A DNA stretch of 24,446 nucleotides. It comes from a virus. The stretch is taken from the IMG/VR virus record IMGVR_UViG_3300036761_000560, positions 1 to 24,446 of that record. One strand, given 5' to 3'. A program made the translations under genes and the position numbers. Positions within the stretch are counted from its first letter, which is position 1, and the number at the start of each line of letters is the position of its first letter. Below are positions 14,599 to 21,743 of the stretch, piece by piece. The notes below the pieces were generated by a model, which saw only the letters and a list, made by a program, of their open reading frames with translations, was not told the origin of the DNA and made no database searches.

Positions 14599-15378
14599 TT
14601 ATTGGTCAAGAGTCAGCCAGATGAGACTTGGATGTTCTGCGGCTGATCCAATTTGAACAACAACACCCCAATCCTGCGTGGTTACTCCTGTGAGAAGCTG
14701 TCCATTCACGTCATCAACTCCAGCCATTGCTCCAATCGTGTAGGTAGCACCACAGAAGATTGAGCAAAATCCTCCTGTCTGCAACCAAGCATGGTAAGTG
14801 ACGGTGGCTGTTGATTGTGTAACGGTAATGAGTGGAACGCCAGTTGGTCTGTTCGTTGGGGTTGTGGCTGGGTGAATGACAACCGCACGCCAAGGATCTC
14901 CATAAAGGGTAGCTTTGGTTGTGGTAGCGGTGAGAGCACAACCAAGAGGATCGTAGAGATGGAGACGAAGGGTACCACCTGCTGCAGCAAGTGCTTTGTG
15001 ACTCTTGATCTTGTAAGCACTTCCCTCACCAATCGCCACGCCACCGGCATTGAACCAAAGATAACCTCCTGCGTATTGGTTGACGACAACTGCTGTTGCC
15101 CCATGTGTTACGTCAACGTAGGTCTGTCCTATAACAGCTGACGTTGTAACGGAAATGTTAGCAGCGTGAACAACTACGGTAGCACCCGTGGTCATATAAC
15201 CTGGTGAAAGCGCTGCTCCCGTTCCGTTAGAGCCATACCGAAAAATTCGATCCCCTAATCTGAGTTTTTCACCAAGTATGTGATGTTGCTCTGTGGAGAG
15301 TTCATAGATGGATTGTCGAGAGACCGTAATCTCTCCCTTAAAACTTGTGGTTTGTCCTGGTACACTTGTTAAAGCCAT
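14599..15378 (-). CDS. Capsid-associated protein
   Basis: 259 residues, ATG at 15378 after AAAAGGAGG. The N-terminal segment STEQHHILGEKLRLGDRIFRYG carries the 'LGxRxxxxDRxFRYa-x-NG' pattern I associate with proteins coded next to the major capsid gene in many phages, followed by SPGYMTTGATV. The rest is beta-rich and Gly/Thr-rich with repeats of short strands, as in head spike or fibre-like surface proteins. Likely head surface; exact role unknown. Confidence 0.55.
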   Translation of the reverse strand: MALTSVPGQTTSFKGEITVSRQSIYELSTEQHHILGEKLRLGDRIFRYGSNGTGAALSPGYMTTGATVVVHAANISVTTSAVIGQTYVDVTHGATAVVVNQYAGGYLWFNAGGVAIGEGSAYKIKSHKALAAAGGTLRLHLYDPLGCALTATTTKATLYGDPWRAVVIHPATTPTNRPTGVPLITVTQSTATVTYHAWLQTGGFCSIFCGATYTIGAMAGVDDVNGQLLTGVTTQDWGVVVQIGSAAEHPSLIWLTLDQ

Positions 15379-15504
15379 TTTAAAATCCTCCTTTTGGTTT
15401 TGTCTACCTCATACTCTCATTGGCTTGAAAGCGGAGGTTGAAGTTGTCTCCCTCTATTTCTTACCCACGGAGGGAGTTGCGTGGGCGTGTGGATAGGAAA
15501 GGAG

Positions 15505-15528
15505 CTAAAAACCACACGAGGTTTTTAG
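15505..15528 (-). terminator. Hairpin at the end of the capsid gene
   Basis: CTAAAAACC and GGTTTTTAG form a perfect 9-bp stem with a 6-base loop; the capsid TAA (15527-15525) is in the first arm. The short GC core and T-run inside the stem make it at best a weak terminator, or an RNA end or processing site. Confidence 0.35.
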
Positions 15529-16460
15529 GTCAATCCTGTCATTATTCCCTGCACCCTACGTTGCTGACAAATGAGATTGCCCATCGTAAGCAACTGTCTA
15601 ACATAAGCGTCCTGATTGGTTGGTGTCTTCTCCGCCGTCCAGTCGAAGTTCTTGTGTCGATTGAAAACAAACTTCCAGAAGTCGGTGTTGAGGAAGAACA
15701 TGTAACCAGCAGGACAATGATTATCAACGATCATATCAGCATGACCGTTGAAGTTGATGCCAGTGAAACCAACCTGAGCCAACGATGACTTAGAGTCAAG
15801 AAAGCGTTGTTGAGGTTGAACCCGTGCCCACACTTTATCATAGAGAGTCTGCGTTGTGAAGATCAAATCAGGCTTCTTCTGTCCGATGGTGCATGAACCA
15901 ATCATTGAGTTGATGGCGTCGAGAGTGACTGCACCACCCGTTGAATCGATTTGAGCTGTCCACCAGGTATCGGTTGCGCCTGAAATGCCTCCGTAGGAAG
16001 CGTAGGTGGTGCTGTCGATGGCATTCAGTAAACCATCGAAGTCCTTCGATACGTTACCCGTACCATCACCAAAGATCATGTTAGAGAGGAGTTCGTTCAT
16101 GGTCATTGTAGCTGTCTCCATCTTCGATTGGAGTAAGCCAATGACCTTCTCATCCCCTTCTGTCTTGGCAATGTCGGTACCTGGGATTGTAACGTTGACG
16201 TAGACTGCCTTCCAATCCCACTCAGCCATTGTCTGTGTCTGCTTATATGAGATGTCGAATGCATCGAGTCCCATATAAGAGCCACCTGCCAACTGTCCAT
16301 ACAACACAGGTTGAACAATCTTAGAGCCGGAGTCAAAGATGATCTGCGACTTGGCTAAGAGTTTGACAAGAAGGGCATTTCCAACAAAAATCTGGTCGAT
16401 CAGGGTAGGAATGTATTTCTTCCTCACCGCAGCGTCCATGTCGTTATATGTTAGTGCCAT
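15525..16460 (-). CDS. Major capsid protein, HK97-fold type
   Basis: 311 residues, ATG at 16460 after AAGGAGG. Starts with MALTYNDMDAAVRKKYIPTL, a helical arm, then a beta/alpha core with Y-x-DM-type strand pairs (WDWKAVYVNVTIPGTDIAKTEGD), a helix KVIGLLQSKMETATMTMNEL typical of the spine helix, and the peripheral region GDGTGNVSKDFDGLLNAID. Late part DWTAEKTPTNQDAYVRQLLTMGNL fits the final strands. It is preceded by a scaffold gene and no capsid protease is visible, in line with scaffold-assisted assembly. Length is typical for the family. Its leader is heavily structured. Confidence 0.85.
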   Translation of the reverse strand: MALTYNDMDAAVRKKYIPTLIDQIFVGNALLVKLLAKSQIIFDSGSKIVQPVLYGQLAGGSYMGLDAFDISYKQTQTMAEWDWKAVYVNVTIPGTDIAKTEGDEKVIGLLQSKMETATMTMNELLSNMIFGDGTGNVSKDFDGLLNAIDSTTYASYGGISGATDTWWTAQIDSTGGAVTLDAINSMIGSCTIGQKKPDLIFTTQTLYDKVWARVQPQQRFLDSKSSLAQVGFTGINFNGHADMIVDNHCPAGYMFFLNTDFWKFVFNRHKNFDWTAEKTPTNQDAYVRQLLTMGNLICQQRRVQGIMTGLT

Positions 16461-16465
16461 TTTTT

Positions 16466-16541
16466 CCTCCTTCGTTAGTGTAGAGCGTAAGCTAACGAAG
16501 GTGACTTTATTGGTTCATGTTGTGAACCAGGTCACTTCGTT
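16466..16541 (-). promoter_or_regulatory. Structured leader with competing pairings before the capsid gene
   Basis: On the minus strand, CCTTCGTTAG (16501-16492) pairs with CTAACGAAGG (16478-16469), a perfect 10-bp stem that covers four of seven bases of the binding site AAGGAGG (16472-16466). The upstream segment GTCAC-CTTCG (16505-16496) can instead pair with CGAAGTGAC (16539-16531) at the scaffold stop, with one bulge, enclosing a 7-bp hairpin (TGGTTCA/TGAACCA). The two pairings exclude each other. It looks like a translational switch linking scaffold and capsid synthesis; not tested. Confidence 0.5.
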
Positions 16542-17272
16542 TCCCCAACGGCTCGTTCTTTGAGAAATTGTTGTGTGGCATCAGTAAAGGATTTTGGAGC
16601 CTGTTCTGGCTTTGTAAAGGTTAAAGGAACGGTACCACTTCCCGTCTCAAGAGTCTTCTTCGCTTCGGCTTCCTTCTCCTTGATACGAGTAGCGACCTTT
16701 TCTTCCACTTGTTTGCCAATGATCTCATCCCTATACGTGGTGTCGTACGCAGCACTTAAATCTCCGAGACCCTTCTCTGTCGCTGTCTTGAGCACCTTCT
16801 GGATGTCCATCTCAGGATGGGCGAATTTCTGCTCAACCAGATCGAGAGAGAGGGTGAAAGCGTTAGACAGTTTTCCTTGCTGTTCCGCAAGACTGTTGAG
16901 GCGTTTCTCAAATGCGGCTGCTCCTTTGTTGATCGCATCGATCACCTCTTGAATGGTCGGTCCGCCATCGCCCTTACCTCGTTTTCCCTCTTTGATGTTA
17001 GGATTGGGAGTTATCTCTCCCTCACTTGGCTCCCAGCCATCGGGGAACGCCTCAGCGTACCAATCCTGCCATTCGTACAACTTATCTTCAAGTTGTTGGT
17101 GACGAGTTTCGAGGGCCCTCGAACCCTTCGACTTCTCTGACCATTCTTGAAACTTCTTCGTCACGCCCGCTTTCATGGCGTTGTACACTTTCTGCAACTC
17201 AGGATTTTTCTGTATTGCTTCGAGATCCTCTTTTGTTGCGAACTCTAAATCTCTGTCATCGTTCAGTGTCAT
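16532..17272 (-). CDS. Scaffold protein
   Basis: 246 residues from ATG at 17272 (AAGGAG at ideal distance); a start two codons earlier (17278) has the binding site too close. Highly charged, Lys/Glu/Gln-rich, mostly helical with no hydrophobic core signature: KNPELQKVYNAMKAGVTKKFQEW, HQQLEDKLYEWQDW, a disordered GKRGKGDGG linker, then LNSLAEQQGKLSNAF and a basic C-terminal helix (EEKVATRIKEKEAEAKK). This style, together with position directly before the capsid gene, is standard for phage scaffold proteins that guide capsid assembly and leave afterwards. Confidence 0.75.
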   Translation of the reverse strand: MTLNDDRDLEFATKEDLEAIQKNPELQKVYNAMKAGVTKKFQEWSEKSKGSRALETRHQQLEDKLYEWQDWYAEAFPDGWEPSEGEITPNPNIKEGKRGKGDGGPTIQEVIDAINKGAAAFEKRLNSLAEQQGKLSNAFTLSLDLVEQKFAHPEMDIQKVLKTATEKGLGDLSAAYDTTYRDEIIGKQVEEKVATRIKEKEAEAKKTLETGSGTVPLTFTKPEQAPKSFTDATQQFLKERAVGETK

Positions 17273-17354
17273 TGTCATTCTCCTTTTCTCTCCTGCCCCA
17301 CGCTCCTTTCCACAGTCGATGTGAAGGGTTTGTAGGAGAGGGAGTGGTTAGAAA

Positions 17355-17744
17355 TTACAAACCTGCCCCCATTTCTGGAGACTCTTCTTCACCCTCTTCC
17401 TCTTTCGGTCTTCGAGGTCGCCTCTGCTTTCTTCCTCCTGTCTGTGGAGGTCCACCTGCTTCTGGTCCACCCAGTGAAGTGAGACCTTGTTGAAGCGTTT
17501 GCATAGCTTGTTGAACGATGGGGGCAATGTTAGGGTCAAGCTGTGCCGCTTGCATCAACGCATCGGAAGCTCCCATTACAAGTTGAATAGCTTGTTGCTG
17601 TCCTCCTTGTTGCTGTCCTCCCATCCTTCCACCCATTTGCATCAACATATCAGCAGTGCGTGGAGAGCGACCCTCAGTCATCGATGGTACGCTTCGCTCA
17701 CTTCCTCGAATTGGAGGAGGAATTTGTTCTCGTTCGTTTGGCAT
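17355..17744 (-). CDS. Gln/Gly/Pro-rich small protein of the head module
   Basis: 129 residues from ATG at 17744 after AAAGGAGG; an earlier start would include a basic run without a binding site. Low-complexity with MQMGGRMGGQQQGGQQQ, a helical middle (QLVMGASDALMQAAQLDPNIAPIVQQ), and an acidic-basic C-terminus (RRPRRPKEEEGEEESP). No domain recognised. Co-located with scaffold; could be an internal or scaffold-associated protein. Confidence 0.6.
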   Translation of the reverse strand: MPNEREQIPPPIRGSERSVPSMTEGRSPRTADMLMQMGGRMGGQQQGGQQQAIQLVMGASDALMQAAQLDPNIAPIVQQAMQTLQQGLTSLGGPEAGGPPQTGGRKQRRPRRPKEEEGEEESPEMGAGL

Positions 17745-17782
17745 TTTTCCTCCTTTCTCTCTTTTCACATTAGAGAGAAGAA

Positions 17783-17814
17783 CCTCCCCTCACCTTTGTT
17801 AGAATAAGGGGAGG
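17783..17814 (-). terminator. GC-rich hairpin with T-rich tail
   Basis: CCTCCCCT and AGGGGAGG make an 8-bp GC-rich stem with a 16-base loop on the minus strand, followed by TTCTTCTCTCT, after the tiny gene at 17853-17957 and before the Gln-rich gene. Probable intrinsic terminator or attenuator separating the portal/lysis segment from the scaffold/capsid segment. Confidence 0.45.
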
Positions 17815-17852
17815 AGTCATTGTTGACTATTGAGTTTGGAGAGTTAACGGAA

Positions 17853-17957
17853 TCACACGATCAAGCCCCGTTTCCCTCGACCCTTTCTTCCACCACCTTT
17901 ACCGCCTTTACCACCTTTACCACCTTTTTTCTGACCACCTTTACCTTTTTGGGCCAT
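17853..17957 (-). CDS. 34-residue Lys/Gly-rich basic protein
   Basis: ATG at 17957 with AAGGAAGG nine bases upstream; stop TGA at 17853. Sequence MAQKGKGGQKKGGKGGK and more of the same, then RKGRGKRGLIV, is almost wholly Lys, Gly and Arg, so highly positive. It is likely a DNA- or RNA-contacting packaged peptide; no family is named. A second frame from GTG at 18004 (47 codons to 17861; MASDNPNPARKEGDVQWPKK...) overlaps it and also has a good binding site (AGAAGGA), so which is translated is open. The K-G-G repeat in this frame suggests the ATG one is genuine. Confidence 0.45.
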   Translation of the reverse strand: MAQKGKGGQKKGGKGGKGGKGGGRKGRGKRGLIV

Positions 17958-18021
17958 TGTACATCGCCTTCCTTTCTGGCTGGATTAGGATTGTCGCTTG
18001 CCACGGCGAGTCCTTCTCTTA

Positions 18022-18192
18022 CTATCGAATGAAACTCTTCACAGTGTATCCACCGATCCCTGCAAGAGCACCTATTGAGATACTTAAAGCAATACCGTTC
18101 ATTCCTTTGTAGAGAGCAACCAACTCTAAAATCAAGATAAAAGTTGCACAGATTAAAGGGATAAATTTTTCTGTAGTGGACTCCGTTTTCAT
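18022..18192 (-). CDS. Two-helix small membrane protein, holin-like
   Basis: 56 residues, ATG at 18192 after GAGGAGATAAAA. Two hydrophobic segments: about 11-28 (IPLICATFILILELVALY) and about 32-52 (NGIALSISIGALAGIGGYTV), joined by a short KGM turn, with charged N-terminus (MKTESTTEK) and basic end (VKSFIR). Size and topology fit class II holins, which make lysis holes in the cell membrane. No endolysin gene lies near it in this window, so other membrane roles are possible. The start of its binding site lies within the last codons of the 41-residue gene. Confidence 0.6.
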   Translation of the reverse strand: MKTESTTEKFIPLICATFILILELVALYKGMNGIALSISIGALAGIGGYTVKSFIR

Positions 18193-18194
18193 TT

Positions 18195-18320
18195 TTATCT
18201 CCTCATTAAGGCCATTCTCGTCACTTCTCGACCACTTTGCACCCTACTCTTTCCCCTTCGTAGATGACCTTTGCGAAATTGTTTGCGAAGGTAACGTAAG
18301 CGATTTGATGTTCGACTCAT
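18195..18320 (-). CDS. 41-residue Arg-rich basic protein
   Basis: ATG at 18320 with GAGG upstream; stop TAA at 18195. Residues MSRTSNRLRYLRKQFRKGHL and the rest (RRGKSRVQSGREVTRMALMRR) carry many Arg and Lys. Its last codons hold the binding site of the holin-like gene, so the two are coupled, which supports translation. The role may be DNA binding; no family recognised. Confidence 0.5.
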   Translation of the reverse strand: MSRTSNRLRYLRKQFRKGHLRRGKSRVQSGREVTRMALMRR

Positions 18321-18333
18321 CCCTACCTCAACT

Positions 18334-18699
18334 TTACGTGTAGGCTATCGATACCACAACAGCAGCCGCAGGACTCGCCACGCCTGCCGTGCCTCCTGTC
18401 GTGACCGTTGCAACCTGTAAACCAAGTGTAAAGACAATCCCTGCCGTCGCTACTAGAACATTCCCTTTAAACGCTGCTGGCACTTTAATAACCCAATCAG
18501 GAACGGTTGTGCCTACAACGACAGCAGCTGCCAAGTCCCAAAGTTTCACAAAAGACGGTGCAGCGCAGAGGGAGTTGTCGACGTGAATGACATAGAATGT
18601 GCCTGTTGCAGCTTTGATAACGACGGCTGCGTTGGCACTCACTGTGTCTTGAAATAGGTTCGTTGCGAGAGCCGTGAGAATGAGATTTGACACTGCCAT
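18334..18699 (-). CDS. Small virion-like protein
   Basis: 121 residues, ATG at 18699 after AAAGGAGG. Beta-rich, hydrophobic and low in charge (AAVVIKAATGTFYVIHVDN, FKGNVLVATAGIVFTLG, VTTGGTAGVASPAAAVVVS). No catalytic motif. It lies next to the portal and resembles the small head-decoration type proteins left of the capsid, but is not clearly a homologue of any of them. Confidence 0.55.
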   Translation of the reverse strand: MAVSNLILTALATNLFQDTVSANAAVVIKAATGTFYVIHVDNSLCAAPSFVKLWDLAAAVVVGTTVPDWVIKVPAAFKGNVLVATAGIVFTLGLQVATVTTGGTAGVASPAAAVVVSIAYT

Positions 18700-18710
18700 A
18701 TTATCCTCCT

Positions 18711-20444
18711 TTACTTCCCAATCTGTGGTTGTTGCATACCCATTTCACCTCGACCACTACCTCCACCTCTCAACATTTGTTTAGACAGCTTTGATGGTCG
18801 TCTTGGTGGACCTTCAACCCCCATTTGTTGTTTTTCGTTCGTTCTCTTGTAAACATCCTCCCAGTTAGGCCATTCAATTGTCTTCAACACCTCCTCTCCA
18901 TCAAGCACGCCAGCTTGTAGTAATTGCATAGCAATGAGACCTTTTTGCCACCTTGTAATGGCAAGAGAGGAAGTGGGGACAACCTTATAACGAAAATCTT
19001 GAAAGGCTTGTGTGATTTTAATACCTGCTTTATCCAATGACTCTCGTATCTTCTGACGTTCCCATACGTATTGTTGAAACTTCCCATCGTCGCCAAGAAG
19101 GTTGAACATGCGATCTTCGGTGTAGTATTGAAAAATACGAGAGATTCGTTTCTGTCCGATGCGTTGTTGCAATGACTCAATTTGACGAGCTTTGAGACGA
19201 ATAGCTGTGGAGGCAGCAATTTGTAGCGATTCAATCGCTGCACCACTCGTTACCTGTCCTGGCCTCCTTCCCTCCGTCGCTTCTGTGATTGAGGAGAGTT
19301 TCTCCAACCCAGTGAGGATTTGCATCAAGACGTTGGGAACGTAAGCGGGAAGGGATGGAGCAGGTTCACGTCTTAACTCTCTTCCAATACGTTTCCTTAC
19401 ATACGATCCAGGTTCGTTAGAGAGTTTGTCCCAATCCGTCTCAGGTAAGGCATCCTGATCACCTATCCATATCCCATTCCCCATTAGAATGGCGTTCTCA
19501 ATGATGGTAGCCATTACCTTATTAAACATTACTTGAGGCATTTCCAACTTACTAACCTCATTGAATCCATAGGCTGAGTCGACATTGAAATCCCACTCCA
19601 TCGCATCGAAGGGAAGGTTACCATCGAGGTAGCGATTACCTCCATCCTCAACGATGCAACCACCGGCAACGAGAACCTCCCGCCAGTTGGGGTATTTGAG
19701 CCCATCTTTCTCCTCCGTCTTTCTATCCCTTACCCAGTAGTCACGAACGAAGGAACGTGGAATGACGGAGGTTACGGATGGTTCGCTATCACCTCTCCCC
19801 CCAAAGAGTTGGCGAAGTTTAGCCCACACACTATCCTCTTTAACCTGAGAACTCGTACCGAAGTCAGCTTGAATGTCATCAGCCCTCTCCTTCCATCTGT
19901 CTTTGAGATAGTCGGTAGGGCGAACGGTGTCGAGACAAAAGTACTCACCATTGTTGAGATTGTAAGTTCGCATAACGAATGGGTCGAAGACACACGTACG
20001 AGGGTCGAGAACAACGATGTCAATATCCCCATGTCCCCAATCGAGTGATGGGTCGAAGCAGGTGTTGGTGTAAGCCATGCCGAAGTGTTGTTCGAGCATG
20101 ACGAATTCTGTCAACTTCTGCTCCCACGATCGCTCCTCATCAATCCCTTCGTTTACCTTCTTAAGCATTGCACACACATCGTCAAGACCCTTCTTCCTAC
20201 TCACGATGTCGAAGGTAGGTCGAGAATCGGTCAACATCGCTGTCTTCTTCTCCACGATTTGACCAAGGAAATTCATCACAGCGTCGATTTTATACTTAGG
20301 ACGTTTGTCAGGCCAGGTCTTACCTCTAATGACGTCGATGGAGTGTTTCCAATTCTTACTCCACTTATCACGAGCCTTCGTCCCCTCGTCGTAAAGTTTG
20401 TTCAGATAGGCAAGAAGTTCTTGTTCACCTTTTGAGATTGCCAC
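18711..20444 (-). CDS. Portal protein
   Basis: 577 residues from GTG at 20444 with AGAGG upstream, beginning 3 bases after the previous stop. The N-terminal helices (KLYDEGTKARDKWSKNWKHS), the KIDAVMNFLGQIVEKKTAMLTDSRP segment and the DIDIVVLDPRTCVFDP pattern are those of phage portal proteins of the P22-like kind. The region around residues 440-470 (IESLQQRIGQKRISRIFQYY) is the crown/stem helix set. The portal is the 12-fold ring at one capsid vertex through which DNA passes and to which the adaptor proteins bind. C-terminus Gln/Gly/Pro-rich (GGGSGRGEMGMQQPQ). Confidence 0.85.
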   Translation of the reverse strand: MAISKGEQELLAYLNKLYDEGTKARDKWSKNWKHSIDVIRGKTWPDKRPKYKIDAVMNFLGQIVEKKTAMLTDSRPTFDIVSRKKGLDDVCAMLKKVNEGIDEERSWEQKLTEFVMLEQHFGMAYTNTCFDPSLDWGHGDIDIVVLDPRTCVFDPFVMRTYNLNNGEYFCLDTVRPTDYLKDRWKERADDIQADFGTSSQVKEDSVWAKLRQLFGGRGDSEPSVTSVIPRSFVRDYWVRDRKTEEKDGLKYPNWREVLVAGGCIVEDGGNRYLDGNLPFDAMEWDFNVDSAYGFNEVSKLEMPQVMFNKVMATIIENAILMGNGIWIGDQDALPETDWDKLSNEPGSYVRKRIGRELRREPAPSLPAYVPNVLMQILTGLEKLSSITEATEGRRPGQVTSGAAIESLQIAASTAIRLKARQIESLQQRIGQKRISRIFQYYTEDRMFNLLGDDGKFQQYVWERQKIRESLDKAGIKITQAFQDFRYKVVPTSSLAITRWQKGLIAMQLLQAGVLDGEEVLKTIEWPNWEDVYKRTNEKQQMGVEGPPRRPSKLSKQMLRGGGSGRGEMGMQQPQIGK

Positions 20445-20447
20445 TTT

Positions 20448-20783
20448 TTACCTCTTCAACTTAAGTGCTTTCATTCCTGGTTGGTAGTAAACTGATTCGT
20501 CACTAAATGATGGATGTCCAGGTAACTTATAAAGATCAGAGAGATGTCCCGTTTCTGGATCAGAACTGAGTCCTCGAAGAAAAGCTCCACGTAAGTCGTA
20601 AAAATGACGTGGATCATCAGGATTTGGATTAAGACCAAGTCTCGTTGAGCGTTCTGTATTCCAATTTTGGAAGTTTTGTTCCATCATGGATGTAAATAAA
20701 TCCTTCCATTTTGGTGGCGTCCAACCCTGCGATTCCACATTGAGAGTTCCAATATAATCAGCGACATCACCCCAACCTTCCAT
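20448..20783 (-). CDS. Short phage protein with FYDLRGA...HPSFSDESVY motif
   Basis: 111 residues, ATG at 20783, three bases from the previous stop. The central run DPRHFYDLRGAFLRGL then GHLSDLYKLPGHPSFSDESVY is a motif I recall in many phage virion-associated proteins ('YDLRGA ... GH.D..K.P.HP.FS.ES.Y'), function unknown. N-terminus Trp-rich. Located directly before the portal; may be an internal virion or ejection protein. Confidence 0.6.
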   Translation of the reverse strand: MEGWGDVADYIGTLNVESQGWTPPKWKDLFTSMMEQNFQNWNTERSTRLGLNPNPDDPRHFYDLRGAFLRGLSSDPETGHLSDLYKLPGHPSFSDESVYYQPGMKALKLKR

Positions 20784-21068
20784 TTACATTTTCTCCCTTT
20801 TCTTTCCTGTTCGAGTGTAGAAGTCTTGCTCAATCCTATACTCTCTCTCCTCCACACTCTCACCCACAACAACATCCTTCTCATAGGGTAAAACGACGCC
20901 AGCCTGCTCTTCCACAATGTTGAGTGGTGGTGCTGGTGTCAGTTTAGCTTCTCGAAGGAGGCGATGGTAGCCAAGTTTGTGGTACCAAATCCACACTCGC
21001 CTTCCAAGTAAGTAAGTCACACCAATCGCTGCATATAAACTAAGCAGGAGCAATATAGATTCTGTCAT
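20784..21068 (-). CDS. Small membrane-anchored protein
   Basis: 94 residues from ATG at 21068; TTG at 21086 would give 100 but overlaps the upstream gene by 47 bases, and neither has a clear binding site. The N-terminus is a hydrophobic segment (about 3-20, ESILLLLSLYAAIGVTYLL) followed by RRVWIWYHK, so one membrane anchor with the rest inside. The remainder is charged (VEEREYRIEQ). Unknown function; its place between terminase and portal genes does not suggest a virion role clearly. Confidence 0.5.
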   Translation of the reverse strand: MTESILLLLSLYAAIGVTYLLGRRVWIWYHKLGYHRLLREAKLTPAPPLNIVEEQAGVVLPYEKDVVVGESVEEREYRIEQDFYTRTGKKREKM

Positions 21069-21720
21069 CAGGTGCACCGTTGTCAACCTTTATCTGCAAA
21101 CCAAACAACTCATTCTTCCCCCCCAATGCAGGACCAATCTGTCGATAGACATTAGAAGCGAGAACAATTTGTCTGGGTTTACCACCTTGTTTCACAACAT
21201 TGTCTTTCAGTGATTGAATGTAGAGAAGGAGGCGTTCTCGTAATCGCTCCGTCTGTGCTTCTAACTTCTTCGCTAACTCCTCCTTACTCCTCTTCCCCCC
21301 ACACTCATTGGAACAAAAGCGTTGACCATACTTGTGAGGAGTGAATTCGTTATGGCAATATTCACACACTCTTTTCAACTCAGCGATGACAGGGTCTCTC
21401 CACGAGGGGTCGAGATCGGGGGAGGATAGTGTGCCCTGTGTGTATTGAGAAAGAACGGAGCCAGCGATTAATTCCCACCTCGGTATTTTGAGAACGATGT
21501 CAGCGATTTCGCTGACAAAGTCTCGAATCGAAGATGGGAGTTGTGTGATGATGATGTTAGCTGCCGATTCGAGGATGTCAACTGGACGTCCTCGTATTTC
21601 TGGTGGTTCCCCCACTGGTATAGGAGTTTCATTAAGTACGTTACCAGCTACCTTCACTTCCTCAGGCTGTTCTTCCATTGGAGTGAGAATGTCAAGTGGA
21701 TTTGTTCGTCCTCGTGTCAT
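21040..21720 (-). CDS. Zinc-finger protein beside terminase, unknown
   Basis: 226 residues, ATG at 21720 after AAAGGAGA. A zinc finger is visible as CX2C-X13-CX3C (C119, C122, C136, C140: CEYCHNEF...FCSNEC), of the treble-clef type. A coiled-coil segment follows (EELAKKLEAQTERLRERLLLYIQSL). The N-terminal 45 residues are Pro/Glu-rich and probably disordered. Could be a packaging or DNA-binding accessory; family not named. Confidence 0.6.
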   Translation of the reverse strand: MTRGRTNPLDILTPMEEQPEEVKVAGNVLNETPIPVGEPPEIRGRPVDILESAANIIITQLPSSIRDFVSEIADIVLKIPRWELIAGSVLSQYTQGTLSSPDLDPSWRDPVIAELKRVCEYCHNEFTPHKYGQRFCSNECGGKRSKEELAKKLEAQTERLRERLLLYIQSLKDNVVKQGGKPRQIVLASNVYRQIGPALGGKNELFGLQIKVDNGAPDDRIYIAPA

Positions 21721-21743
21721 CGTTTGTCTCCTTTCCTCATTTG

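Noticed and set aside
17327-17363. 8-bp hairpin around the stop of the Gln-rich gene
   Set aside because: The loop is long (about 21 bases) and no T-run follows, so it was not called a terminator.
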